From: Chalara sp. BL73
Lineage: Eukaryota > Ascomycota > Leotiomycetes > Helotiales
Direction: 5' to 3'
Assembly: GCA_918026815.1 (NCBI GenBank)
Contig: CAKJVC010000006.1
Span: 1,364,001-1,428,000, forward strand
DNA: 64,000 nt
Shown: positions 22,967 through 35,455 of the stretch, one piece after another
Numbering within the stretch: position 1 is the first letter of the stretch
Layout: every line of letters starts with the position of its first letter
Made by a program: the position numbers and the translations under genes
The notes under the pieces: model-generated
Databases searched by the model: none
Told to the model about the DNA's origin: nothing
Seen by the model: only the letters and a program-made list of their open reading frames with translations

Positions 22967-25900
22967 GTCCGGTCAAGAGAGAACTGAGGAAAAGGTAAAT
23001 GCAGGAAGACTATATGCGAAGTAATGGCCGAATTCAAGTTTAAAGTAAGAGTAAGGCAGTCAACATATATAAAATAAAATGTGCCAGCCGATGCTTCACA
23101 GAGAGAGTAAGCAGACCCAATAATTCACCCGACAACCAGAGCTTCACGTTCCATCTTCCGTCATCTACCTGGCATCTCTTCATATCGATTCACCCTCTCC
23201 CAACGCTTACTAATTAGAGGGAACAAATCAGAGAGAGCCAAGCCTAGACGATCATACTGTACCAGCTTATGAGTCATTGCAATTATCTGAATCGGCGATG
23301 CGAATCGTAAGAGCTTGGCAGGCGACTACCCCGCGCCTGGAGAACGTTGTTCCAAGCATCGGGAGCTTCTTAGAAAGTCGGGACGATTTAATACCACCAT
23401 CACAATTCCCTCGGGTTGACGTTTTAACGTATCAGGCGAATTCTTATGAGCTTTTCTTTGGAAGAAGCCGCACAACCGAACGGATCTGATTCAGTATCTG
23501 CGGGCGGTATTGAAATATATATAAAGAAGACCGTGCAAGCAGAGCAGATATCGCTTTCGTAAAATAAACAAAATGTGTAGCTAGGAGAAAAGTGGTAATT
23601 GTAGTGCGCATAAGTGTTCCAATTCCGTATATTCGGTTCTACGTAGAAGGCTTTAATACGGAATGGCAAGAGGGATCCAAGATCCCGGAAGCGGTAATGT
23701 TCTAGAACCTATATTGTACCAAGGCAGTTCTCTGAGGCGCCATTGTCTCCCAGGGTTTATCTTCGAGAAGAGCGTTTCTTCTCCGATTATGCTTCTGGCC
23801 GCCAGCCGTGCTCGGAAACTTTCTTCTAGAAGACCTCTCCTCCACACCACAGCCTGGAATATCCCTCCTATGTATCCCATCTTCCTGAAGGATTTCTCTA
23901 CATGTCTTAGCCTTCCCAGAAAGTCATTTTGGTAGCTTAGGGATATTGCGAGACATATTCGAGGTGCCCGTCGATCTAGGAGGTAACTAACGGGGTACGA
24001 ATTCGAAACCACCATGCAAACTATTTAAATTTTGTATGTATGCTACGCTAACCGTTTTCCATATTTTCCCCTAAAGTGAAGGCTGCTGGTCGGTTTTGAA
24101 GATGTCACCGAGGAGTTTGCGCCACAGTTTTGCGGCCTTAAGGATCTGCTGAAGAGTCGAGGAACACTTTTTTCGCGGCCAAGCTCTAGCACCTTTCACA
24201 AAATCATATAAGAATCGCGGTATCATGCACGATAGGATGATCAATGCATTCAACGAGGCAATCAGCCATTTGAGAAAGAAGTAATAGGCACGCCATAGGC
24301 GAGGCGAAGACCGACCTTCAGCATGGGAGGCGTTTGGTACTTTTATTTTCGGATACCTATCACGTAGCAAAAGACGTAGCAGCTATTGGCTACGTTCTTG
24401 CTTGTGTGATTATGGTTCCTTGATTGATTGATGAGGTTCTACGCTACGGAGTTGAGTAGGATTTTTAGGTCCCACTGTTTCACGTGCTGGCTACGTAACT
24501 ATAGCTACATACAATTAGCTACCAACATTTATTTTTGAAATTTATTTTAAGGGTTTAGGGAATGTATAGTGCGGTGGTACCAGGGGTATCAGTGAACGCG
24601 CGACTTATTGTATAATACACCAATTGCTTCCCGGAAAAGTAATAGATACGCTTTGTGTCTGTTTCGAATGTCCACCTTTTCATTTTTCTTTGGTGCTTCA
24701 CGTATGCATATCTGATCCTTCAATCCTCGCTTTGAATACCGCTTTTTTCGACGGTACCGTGTCCTCGTGTTGGACTAGTTATATCCGGATCACTTTTGCG
24801 CCTGAAGTCGTCTACATGGCTTTTTTTCTTTGCTACGCGTATGTAAGGTGCTGGAGTAGTGTGGCGCAAATTAGCTCCTATTGATACAAAGACTAATCTC
24901 CACCATTTCTGCTACGCTCCAAACCTCCTACTTATACCCTCCGTACCCCTGGCGGTCCTTTACGTACCGAAGCCCCTAGCTCCTGCCGAACCCCTTATAG
25001 CCACATAGCACGTGACGCTTCCGCATCTGACAGACAAAATTTATCGATAGTCAGCTGAGCTCTAGCCTGCTAGTCCTTTTCAGCGGCATACTTGGCTCTT
25101 TTTGCGGACGCACGTACCTCTCTCTGCGCCAAAATTGCGAGCTCACACGACAACTACGGGTCCCGAATCTGTTTTCTCTTTGCAAGCTAAGAGGATGCTT
25201 ATCAGTTGGACACCCCGTTCCCGGGGCCGCCGGTATGAAAGCAAACTCGCGAGTTAGGGCCGACGTAAGTATTGCTCCCGAGTCTCTGACAAGGTTGATT
25301 AATCATTGCTATCGAACGATTCCCTCCTATCATGGAGTAGACTCAACATCAGGAAAGATAGAACAGCTAATTGATCCCAAGTAGCGAAGTGATATTGTTG
25401 ATTGTATACATGCTTGAACAGATAATCTACAGTTGGGCTATTCTTATGGATACCATCTTCCTAGTCTTCATTGGCATGCTCGCGTATCCAGCCAATAACC
25501 TTACGTACAGGATCTCTTCTGTGGCACCTCCTCTGGTCTGCTGCGTGGGCTGGGGTTTCTAGCGCTTAATATCCCGTCCATCCGTAGTCATGGCCCCGGC
25601 TAGGCTAGTACGGGCTTCCATGCGCAACCACGCAAGCGCTAGCCCAATACGAGTACCCCAAGCCGTTTCAAAAGCGCGGCGCATCGGCCATTCTCGCAAT
25701 ACGATATACGAGCTCCTAAACGACGTATAAAGAGAATGCTCCTTTGGAACTGTGGTGTGGTGCGAGAATTCTAGGTAGGAAGCCAATCCCAGTCCCGGTT
25801 TCCAGGGGCATGGGTGCGAATCATTTTCTGTGGCTATATTTATCACTTTGTACGATCGCATCCTGAAGAGACGCCGCAGAACATGACCCAAGGGTTGGTT

Positions 25901-26307
25901 CTGCACGCCTTTGGTCGTTGGATCTTACAGCGAGTTTAGCTACCTCCTGTCAATATTTGCGCACCTAGCTAGTGTCTCTAGTGGTGGCACTCTGTTACGT
26001 TTCAGGGTACCTCTGCAGCATATCCCCCTCCTCAATGATGCCCTACATTGCGCAATCTCTATTCATCCTCCTTCCCTCCCTCTGCGCCACCACCATGTAC
26101 GTGATCTACGCCTTGTAGAGATTCCGAAGATTTCTAATCCGATTATGCTTGGTTAGGAACTTATCGCGGACTGAACGCCACAAACGGGCGTGTCCCCGCT
26201 ATTTCAGAATAAAGTCAACTAATTTTCAAATAGATGGAATCGGCCACTTCGTATTTGTGGTGTAAACCTTTGCCCTATCGGTCACCTCTTTTAGGGATAT
26301 TTACCCC
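22967..26307. other. Long gene-poor region
   Basis: About 3.3 kb without a supported gene. Open frames at 23653-24015 and 24071-24370 (minus) and 25559-25906 (minus) show no motif. The latter two hold hydrophobic or Arg-rich text that could be relics. Around 24370-24510 the words gctacg, tacgta and tagctac recur (for example ctacgtaactatagctaca), suggesting a decayed repeat. Nothing else identified. Confidence 0.4.
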
Positions 26308-29127
26308 TCACTCTTTATCTATCTTGATTGTAAATTGATACACATCGCTTCCACTCAAGAATTTTCTCGTCGTGCCCATCTCAAAAACCCCGCTAGTCCT
26401 CCTCGGTGCCTTTACCGATACTACCATTGTAGTGTCATTAGTAATACGCCACTGTACCTCCAGGAATCCATCAAAAGCCGTCACAACTCTGGCATTAGCG
26501 TTCTTCAAGCCATTGGCCACGCCTACAGATGGATTGAGTACCCATTTCCCATATCCAAAGCCCTCAACTCCCTTCGCAGTTTGCAGTCCTGCAAACCATT
26601 CTGTGAGTAAATAGGTGGGTGCACCACCCCATGGGTGAGAAAGGCTTGTGAATAAACCTAGTCCCGGATTTCCTGCAAGATCGACATATTCCCAGCTCGC
26701 ACCTGTTGTCGTTTCCGGGTTCGTGAGCATTGGATTCCATAGGCTTCTGAGAAGCTGCAATGATGTATTAGCGGTGCTAGTAGATTTCTGGGAGAGGAGC
26801 GCAGAGAGCAAGAAGCCGTTCGTATTAGGTGAGATGTTTAAGGATGAATCTGAGGCGTTGACTTGCGTAGAGTCCCTGTAACCGGGACCAAGCCGAAGAG
26901 AAGGGAGTTTGGAGATAAAGCGCGAAGCTTGCGTAGCATTGGCCGTTCCTGACGTGATGCAGAATGCAATACTGTTGACCGAGTAATCATTCGTTGCCGT
27001 AGGGGAAAGGGAGTAAATCCCTAGTGTGTCATTCCAAAGAAGTTGATTGATAGCTGCTGTCAGAGAGGTAGCTGTTGCACGATACTGTGAAGCAGACTTA
27101 ATATCATTGATTGAAGTAGCAATATCAGCTGCCATGTGAAGTGCCTGAACAAGGGCACAGTTGATTGCGGAGCCACCATTGGCAGGCCCTAGAAATGCCC
27201 CGACGAGAGAGAGCAAGCCTGTAGCGGGCTTTATTTGTGAGAGGATCCAATTAATCTGGAGCTGCCATTTTGACCAAGTCTGCCTTACAAAATCTAGGTC
27301 TCTGCTTTGGTAGACGTAGTTCGCGAATGATAGCAGGCCAAGGATCTGATAATCGGGTAGAATAATACTGGCAACTTCGTACCCCGCAAGCGGACCACCT
27401 CCACCTACAGAAAATGGCGCAGAAGCAACGGAAGAATTATAGCCTATAGGCGGATCGTAAGGCAAGAGACCGCTTGGAATTTGCCAGTCGAGAAGAAAAT
27501 TAAGCGTTCCTTTTGCAATATCAAATCGGGAGGTGCTTGCACCGATAATACGGGTTGTGTGGTAAAAGTCGCCGAGCCACACAAGACGGTCACGCTTCGG
27601 GCCATCAAGGCAGACAGAAGCATAATTCTCGTGCACACCATACTCAGCAATTACTTGAGAGGTGTCTGTCATCGAGTTACTATAAAGCGACGTTTTGTTG
27701 TTGCTGTCATAGGCAACCACGTTCTTGATGGTTCCCGCCTGGTCCTGCCACCCCCCAAAGCCAAACGAGCCCCGAGTGGGAATCAATCCATAGCCAGGGT
27801 AGGACACATAATACCCTTTCAAGGATATGTTGAAAACCTGGGCGTCACCAATTGAGACGGCAAGATACTGGCCTCCAGACAGAACTGTCTTTACCCTGTA
27901 CCAGGTCTTTTCGCGAATAGGCAATGGTGTCTTGAAGGTGTCTAAATAGTAGGAGGTAAGAGTCGTTACGTTGACGAAGGAGTAGCCATATCCCAGTAAT
28001 ATTGAATTTGCTGGAGTTAAGGATGTATTTGTATTGACGAACGTTGTCTCGTTAGGGAGACATCCAACCAGATTTAACTGGATACCTCGACTGGGCGATG
28101 CAAGTGGATGTGCCTGTCTCGAGTCAATGTATTGTCACAATGGAACTTCTATAGATACAATATTTGCCACAGGGAAAATACTAAGCCGGATACCAGATCT
28201 GTGTGACCATACTTCGCTCCAAGCACGGCTTCATAAAAGGTGATAATTTGTACATTGATAGGCCTTGCCTAGCCGTCAGGGAAAGTAACAAAGGGGCTCT
28301 TACTACTGTCCAACCAATGCCTCCCCTCTCAATCCTCGCATCAAATTCCAAGGTATAATCCTCCAAGAAGGCTCCTCGGGCACTAAGTCCCGATCTCATA
28401 CCTCTAATGAAGGCTCCATTGTCGTCCACTTCCCAAACCGTTTTCTGACTTCCCTGCTCGAAACACGCCAGGCTGGCTGCTCTGGCCCCAAGTTTCCAGA
28501 TTTCATTGAGATTTTCATTATCACAATCAAAATTTCCTGGAAGTTGGTTGATATCCACGACTGGGATCGAGGGTTTAAAGCCAACTGTAGAGAAGGTGAT
28601 GCTGCCAGGAGTAAGGAGTCGAATCGACTGCCATTTCTGGCCCCCTTGAAGTAGGAAAGCTTCAAAGCGCCCACATTCTGTCACTTCGAAGGTCTCAACT
28701 CGGTAAGTGTTCGCAAGAGTGACAGCGTAAGGAAAGGGCCCATCAGAGAGGTTGCTATTGAGGGCAAAAAATTCTTCTCCGTATTTGACTTCGATCTGGA
28801 CTTTTCCGGTTAAAGATTTAACATCAAAGACTGGATAGCCAGCAACCTCAAATCTATATTCTAGCGTCGCTACTGGTACTGATGGCTCTAGTTGAAAACT
28901 TCGGAACTTTTGCAACTGTGTTGAAGGAGTAGTCCCTAGCGCAAGACTGGTGGGTTGAAATATTTCCCTGCTAAGTCCATCAGCACTTGACTCCTTGTTT
29001 TGAAACTAGGTCTGCCATACTTGTCGAAATCATGACGAGAACTCGATACCTTAACGGTTGATGAGCAAAAGACACTAGCATGCAGGACAACGGCGATGCA
29101 CAAGACGATTGGTGAGAAATAGAGCAT
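26308..29127 (-). CDS. Secreted alpha-L-rhamnosidase, GH78-like six-hairpin glycosidase
   Basis: Three exons on the minus strand: 29127-29021, 28967-28304 and 28113-26308; total about 858 aa. The signal peptide begins MLYFSPIVLCIAVVLHASVF. The first intron (53 nt, phase 2) joins HDFDK to EIFQPTSLALG. The second (190 nt) joins GGIGWTV to the HPLASPSRGIQLNLVG block. Domains in order: N-terminal beta domains (EYRFEVAGYPVFDVKSLTG), then VWEVDDNGAFIRGMRSG, a concanavalin-like insert (ETTFVNTNTSLTPANS, TWYRVKTVLSGGQYLAVSIG), the (alpha/alpha)6 barrel with VWLGDFYHTTR and GGSAINCALVQALHMAA, the probable catalytic acid region TTGASWEYVD, and LSHPWGGAPTYLLTEW. Releases L-rhamnose from plant or fungal glycosides outside the cell. 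Family is firm; exact splice sites of intron 2 are less so. Confidence 0.88.
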
Positions 29128-30819
29128 AGTGAACGCGAATTTTAACAGTGGTTTGCGGTATCCGAACGAGAGGTTTCTCAAAATATAGTCTAGGGTGGAA
29201 TTTAAGACGAACTGAGGGTAAGTATATTGCACCATACAGGACTGTCCCCAACGAAGGACTCCATTTGTGAGGTTCGGCAAATTATGGCGCACCTGGCCTC
29301 TCGATTGTCGGGTCAATGTGAAAGTCTCGATACCCCGCGCTTCACAGAGTCTTGGACCCTGGCTCTAGAATAAACTGAAGTGGGGAATGAGGGGGAATAT
29401 CTAGGGTCAAATACGCGGTCCTACAGGAACCCTTGTCTGTTATGATTCGACAAGAATGAAAACAATCAAATGACTTCCACGGACTAAAAGTGGTCCCATA
29501 ACTCCCTTGCCAACTATGCCTTCATTGAATTCTGCCGGGTTAGCATTCTTGAATACTTTATTGGACATATTTGGATTGGTGAGTGTGTGAAAAGCGTGCT
29601 AAGCAGCACGTTATGATAAGTCCAGGACAGTCCGATGGCATCTCTGATCGACGCGTATTCGGCAGATATCAAATTGGTAATAGCTTCTCCCCACACTGTC
29701 TGTCAGACCTGTAATTAGGTCTTGTAATACGGAAGTAATAGTACCGAATAGGGTATATGTACTTGATTGAAGAGCTAGAATAGAATGATAAATAGGGTAA
29801 CCATGCCAAGAGATGACTGAGCAAAAATCAACCAATAGGCGTGGCCGTTCACAGAGGTTAATCAAGACGCTTTGTGAAAATTCTAATAACACATCACATG
29901 TCTACTAAGGTGAACAGAACTGATCCTTATAAAATTCAATATGCTAAAACTATACCAGCATTCCGAGCCCCTCATGATTGTTGTGAGACTTGTAAGCCCT
30001 TACAAAGCCAGTGTTCTCAATCAGACTTCCGAGTTTGTTGTGTGATAATCCCTTTTATAGTACGGTCTATGCCTATCAAAACCTACTTCTCATCAAAGTT
30101 GTATATGCTTTCAGCAGTGATGCGGTACTTCTCAATAACTATGGGCAAGCTAGGGGTAGGGACCCACACGTCAGCTATATTCTCTAGAACTGCAAAGGAA
30201 GTAATGTGAGAAAGCAACTAACAACGCTAAGAAGAGTTGAAACATTAGTGTGTACTCGGTGCTAGCGTGTAGGTCATCACTATTGAGAAGTTATAAGCTA
30301 GTTAGCTTAATACTATGGTAATTCACAAATTGGTCCACCCAGTTCTTTCCTACTGGTAATCCCCTGATCTCGTCAGCTCAATTCTTGACGATATGACTGT
30401 GGAGGCGTTTCTCGGTCCGTAAGATTATTAGTCCGTAAGGTTATTGGCACATGCATCAGAACCATTTCTTGTTCGTTGGTAAGGCATTGGTGGGAGGAGT
30501 TAGCCTGCTTTCTGGATTTAGTGAGACCGTATGTGTCTTGAAGCGGCAAAACGTAAACACTACGGTGGTGTCAATCTGATTTGTCTTCTTTGGCTACGAT
30601 TTAGTGGTAGTGGCGAAACATGATTTTGGGTGCTTTTGTGCGGCGCTTCAGGTTATGTCATCACCGACGGGAAAAGGCTCAACCCTTATTCCAGTGGTAT
30701 CATCTTCACATACCTCTCACTTCGGGAACTAGTGGAGGACCACTTTTTGTTAAACCGGATCAACTTGTTATTCCAGGCCGAATACTGCCACTCCAGTGGC
30801 AACCACACTAATACTTCAA
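29128..30819. other. Gene-free region with a small tandem duplication
   Basis: No supported gene. At about 30415-30448 the unit gtccgtaag(a/g)ttatt occurs twice in tandem. Moderately AT-rich elsewhere. Confidence 0.4.
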
Positions 30820-32748
30820 CTACATTTTCGATTCTAAATTTGATAACTTCATCCCGAGAATTTTGCCCAGAGCTTGTACTACCTCTGTTCCATTTCTCTC
30901 CGGAGGGGAAATTGACCGCCATCCGATCATGTTGTCCGGTCTAACGAGGATCGCTCCACCTGATTGCAATCCACTAATTGCCTCCCAGTCCTTGTTGACG
31001 GGAATATATTGTGCCACCCCTTTTCGCGTAGGTAGTGAACTAATAGTGACAACCTTGAGTTTAACCCCTGCCTTATCAACTCCCAGTTGCGTTATCCAAG
31101 CCAAGCCGTCTTCATCGGTAATAAGAAGGAACTGGAGTGCGACACCAATAAGGTCGTGAGTGGATATCAGGTCGGAGTTGGGATAATCAGTGTTTTGAAC
31201 CCAGACATGAGGAAGTCGTTGGCCCGGTCGTGTCGAGGGGTAGTAGGTCTGTCCGGTTGGGTCGGTAGGAGGCGGCATAGAGCCATCAGAGATGAGAGCT
31301 CCCTGTTCGTAGGAGAATCCGATGTCAAGATCATGGGCACTGAATTCAACTCTTTGAGTACTAATATGTTGCTGCAAAAGCGCGCGGGTAGCCACCCCAC
31401 CTTCTGAGTCTTCGAATAGATGGGCAAGTCGCCACATGTTGCGCAACTCGTCACCTCGATTTATTCCAATAGCCACGCTGAGGACTGCCCGATTCATCAT
31501 CGCCATCATAGCCCAATCACAGTTGCGTTTTCCAGCCGGCCGCCGTTCAACCTCATAAGTATCAAGCAGGCTCTTGCCCGCGCGGCCTTTCAGCACGAGT
31601 GCCAGTTTCCAAGCTAGATTGTGAGCGTCTGCGATGCCTGTATTCAGTCCCAGGCCGCCAGTGGGTGGGTGCCGATGCGCTGCATCGCCGGCGACAAACA
31701 TACGGCCTTTTCTGTACTCGGACGCCAGGACACATTCGGGCTCCCATGGGCTGACCTGTAGAACGTCCACCTGAAGGTCAGGAATCTTCAGCACAGCTCG
31801 GATCGTCTGCACAACACTCTCCTTATCCAAGAGAGGAGGATTTTCTGTAGCGCTCGAGGTTGGATAGGTCAAATGCATGATCCACTCCTCGGACTTGCGG
31901 CCCCAAGTTGGACCTATTGGCAACAACCCTGCGTCGCCATTGGAGTTGATAATGTTTACAAGGAAGTCTTGCTCATCCCAATATTCGTAAAGATTGGCTT
32001 TGAAATGGGCAGTGATAATACGAGCGAAGCCAGCCGGGATGCCATCCATCTCAATTCCGACTATTTTCCCTATTGTTTTCCCCCCATCTGCGCCGACAAG
32101 ATATTTTGAGCGAAGTGTAAATGCTGATCCCGCACCATCGGTAACGTGGGCTGTAACAGAGTCATTCGACTGCGTAGCATGAGTGACCTTGTGATTGAAC
32201 ATAACGCCTTGAGAATTTCGCTTTTCGGCAATGCGGCGTAGGATTGGCTCAAGACGAAGCTGCGGCAGATTTGCAGATCCAATAGGGCAATTCATCTGAA
32301 GGTGAGATTAGCCTTAGAGTTCGTGAAGAGGAAAAAATGACGGACCTACACGTAAGGATTTTCGTGGCCAAAACCTCCACCGCCAAAACAATTTACACTC
32401 CCGTAGTCCTTGCGATCAAACTCCTCACCACCTCCAAGAGAAGTCACCCACTTTACACGCCCGAAGTTGCGAATGGTAGCTGCTTGTTCAAGAACCGCAT
32501 CAGCCATGCCATGTTGTCGGAATATCTCCATCGTCCGCTGGTTAAGTAGATGTGCCTTCGGGAGCCTGGAGGTTCCCGAGTGTCGTTCAAACAGCACGTG
32601 CGAGATTCCATAGTTGGAGAGAAAGCTCGAGAGTGACAATCCACAGCCTGGGTAATGTATTAGCTCCTCTATGCAAGGACAAGAAAGAACTTGAGATGCA
32701 TGGCCCACCTCCGCCACCAACAATGATCACCTCCACGTCGATAGACAT
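30820..32748 (-). CDS. FAD-dependent aromatic monooxygenase (PheA/TfdB type)
   Basis: Flavin hydroxylase of the phenol 2-monooxygenase-like group, about 603 aa, which uses NAD(P)H and O2 to hydroxylate aromatic rings. Exons 32748-32709, 32647-32352 and 32295-30820; introns are 61 and 56 nt. The first intron splits the Rossmann FAD loop, which reads VIIVGGGGCGLSLSSFL once joined. Next come YGISHVLFERH and LPKAHLLNQRTMEIFRQHG (substrate-domain signature), NLPQLRLEPILRRIAE, KYLVGADGGKTIGK (DG motif) and MFVAGDAAHRHPPTGGLGLN (second FAD motif, about residue 312). The C-terminal thioredoxin-like domain is present, so length is normal. It is divergent to the VOC dioxygenase gene, which suggests a ring-hydroxylation and ring-cleavage pair. 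Confidence 0.93.
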
Positions 32749-33602
32749 TGTATTACTATGCTCGTATGCGTTTGACGGGAACAGAGCATGACCAGGAGAA
32801 TAGGAGACATGGGTTTGGTCTACTTATGGCTTCTTCACAGTCTACTGTAATTCAAAATATAAACCCTCTTTGAGAGACCTACCCTGCCCCGGCTCTCCCG
32901 TCCTCTACGTTCCGGCACGGTTGAATGGAAGATGATTTAACCAGCCCCCAGTTTCTAAGTCTAATAGTTGGCTAGTGTGCGTGCCTAAACCTCAGCACCA
33001 TCTAGTAACCGAAATTCTTCAGACAAAACCCCCTCTGTTGTATTTAATCCGTGGAGTATCTTGTCGGTTGGAGTGCAGACTTCGGGCTTGATCCGAGACA
33101 TCCGTTAACTCAAATGCGGGGTTCGGCCTAAGGGTTTAGTTATTGTGGTGTCCCCGCGGAGGATTTAATTCTTGTAGAGGCAGCATGAACAATGAAGGGC
33201 CTGGCCACTGGAGAATATAGCGTGGTGCCCTATAATGCGCTGTAATTATAACGTATGTTGCTGGCAGAGCTATTACCGCACTCGGGCTTATAACCAGATC
33301 TCCCTATAGGCTTCTCTAGCGAATGTTACTCCAAATTTACAGGTTATTTACTGTTTACAGCAATTTATAGCTCTGTAGACCTTTGAACCGGTCCTTCGTA
33401 GGAAGAGAATAATACTGAGACGCGTTTATACCCCGCACAACACTACAATATCCACATTTATTGTCGCGCTCATTCATCCGGGTGCGTGTCTTTATAGCAC
33501 GTGGAAGTGATGCTTTCATTACTTTAGAGTGCATCCGCGCAATATAAATACAATACTTTATTTGCCAATCTCGTCTCCTTCCTAAGCGATCTCAACAGCA
33601 TC
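32749..33602. promoter_or_regulatory. Divergent promoter region of hydroxylase and dioxygenase
   Basis: The 854-bp spacer between two genes reading outward. A TATA-like atataaata at about 33542 lies some 60 bp before the dioxygenase ATG. Joint control of both genes is plausible from the layout only. Confidence 0.4.
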
Positions 33603-34151
33603 ATGGCGCACAAAGTTCTTAGCCCCTCGAAATTGGCCCACGTGGTTCTCCGTACAGGTAGATTCAAGGAATTATGCGTCTTCTACAAGACCTTCTTGGG
33701 TGGCTCTGTGAGCTTCGAGAATGATTTCTTATCATTCATCACTTACGACGACGAGCATCATCGAATCGCCATTCTTTCCATTCCAGGCCTGAAAGACAAA
33801 GACACCGAGACGGCAGGTCTCGAGCACACCGCATTCTCGTACAACACACTAGAGGAGCTTACGCAGGCCTACTCGCAGCGCAAAGACCTTGGGATCCTTC
33901 CCGTCATGTGCCTCAACCACGGTCCAACGACAAGCATCTATTATGCCGATCCAGATGGTAATCAGATTGAAACGCAAGTCGACAATTTTGACACGCCCAG
34001 GGAAGCCACGGAATTCATGATGTCAAAGTATTTCAATGCCAACCCCATTGGCGTCCCTTTCGATCCCGAAGACTTGATCAAGCGACTGCGGAGTGGAGTG
34101 GATCACAAGAGGATCAAGGCAAGACCCGATACGTTAGAGAGCAAGATATAG
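33603..34151 (+). CDS. VOC-family protein, extradiol dioxygenase/glyoxalase type
   Basis: Single-exon 182-aa protein of the vicinal-oxygen-chelate fold. Two beta-alpha-beta modules are visible. Candidate metal ligands are His13 (KLAHVVLRTG), His75 (GLEHTAFSY) and Glu123 (DPDGNQIETQVD), the His-His-Glu triad of extradiol catechol dioxygenases. The YYADPDGNQIE signature is typical of bacterial biphenyl-diol dioxygenases and their fungal relatives. The C-terminal extension (about residues 135-182) is Arg/Lys-rich and seems common in fungal members. Its position head-to-head with an aromatic hydroxylase supports cleavage of a hydroxylated ring. Substrate unknown. Confidence 0.88.
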   Translation: MAHKVLSPSKLAHVVLRTGRFKELCVFYKTFLGGSVSFENDFLSFITYDDEHHRIAILSIPGLKDKDTETAGLEHTAFSYNTLEELTQAYSQRKDLGILPVMCLNHGPTTSIYYADPDGNQIETQVDNFDTPREATEFMMSKYFNANPIGVPFDPEDLIKRLRSGVDHKRIKARPDTLESKI

Positions 34152-35095
34152 AAGCCAATGATGGAAAATGTAGCATGAGAGCTGCAAGGCACAAAAGCTT
34201 CGGATGTAGTTGTTGAAGTCAATTTACCAGGTCAAGTGTGAAAGGCGAAATTTGGGCTTGATCCCTCTGGCTCGAAGCAGGACAACTGTTTATCAATGAG
34301 AAAGAGGTTCTGAATATCTATTTGCATCCCGTCATACCACTTCATTTTACGCTCTAGTCTCTAATTCATGGCGATGCCTTGGGTTCTGCCTGGTAGGCAC
34401 AGCGCGGTGTGTTGGTCTGTTGAGCAATTGTTATTAGGTTAAACTAGCTATGTGATGAATACATGTTGTGCACGTAGAGTAATCCCCCAAAGCTCAGCCA
34501 TCATTACCACCCTGCCAGGGTTCGCAATGGCTATGCCGCTGTCATAGGCTGTAAGCGACTTAGTTCAATCGAAAGACCTGTGTATATTCAAGAAGGAAAA
34601 GCTAAAGGGAGAAGGTAAGAGCTTTGCTCTTATAGGAATATTTACATGTGAACGATATCTGTTGTCACGGTAGCCACATGGTAAGGTAGCTATCTGTCTT
34701 TGCGAAGCTCGAATACGAGCTTACGAGGCATAACTGGCGTGTGTTACACGCGCTAGGCTCCCTCCGAGAGCTTACTATATATAGAGACCTAGCTCCTCTC
34801 GAACTCTACTTCTTCCTCTAGCTTTAGATTCTCTTATGTTATACCACTGCTGCCCACTGTATTTGTAGATGCACAGAGCGAGGTGTGTCAATTGAGTAGA
34901 GTAGAGTAGAGTAGAGTATGGGCTAATACTCTCTACTCTAATACTACTTGAGTAATTTGAGTAGTACTCGAGCACTACCAGAGACTACTTGGCTCATACA
35001 CGAAGAATACAGGAGGGAATTGGTATGACTTACGAGGGCACACTCTGAAGCGGGCAAAGGTCGAAAAAAGCGTGTTATTCTTCACGGAGTTCACG
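34152..35095. other. Gene-free region with a short microsatellite
   Basis: No gene. A (GTAGA)n tract of about four units at about 34898-34918 is followed by atactctctactc near 34933, so the two can pair as an imperfect hairpin. Confidence 0.5.
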
Positions 35096-35455
35096 GCCGC
35101 AGACCCATGCTACCACCATAACCATCACAAATTCGAGAGCTTGTTCTGGCAAGCTCTTGGGGAGTCTGCCGGAGGAGTCTCGGCTGCTTGGCCAATGGCT
35201 CCTTCCAGCCCCTTCATCCAGCCTACCAGTTTCAAATTATCAGCCCCATTGCATCAGTCGCCAATCCCAGCAAACTTCCCCTGGGACAACTACCCCTCGA
35301 GAGTTGATGCCTGAGCAGTGCCATCCTCGAGAATCCATGTAGCCAAGGATGTTCTCGAACCCCCACAAGGAAATACCGAATAGAAGGATCCTAGCCTCAG
35401 CCCAATCGATTATCCCTCCTATGTGTCTAGTATTAGGATACACAAAGATATTCAT
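35096..35455. pseudogene. Phosphotransferase (APH-like) fragment with an internal inversion
   Basis: Two neighbouring pieces of one protein family lie on opposite strands. Minus strand, 35455 to about 35320: NIFVYPNTRHIGGIIDWAEA, then FGISLWGFENILGYMDSRGW, the Asp-containing core of fungal aminoglycoside-phosphotransferase-like proteins (IDWAEA holds the metal-binding Asp). Plus strand, about 35108-35165: CYHHNHHKFESLFWQALGE, which in intact relatives directly follows the GW(H) end of the first piece. The gene has therefore been broken and part of it inverted. N-terminal kinase lobes are absent. Not functional. Confidence 0.65.

Noticed and set aside
28114..28303. Coding-like text as an additional rhamnosidase exon
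   Set aside because: It contains an in-frame TGA, and the frame on either side joins into conserved GH78 sequence without it.
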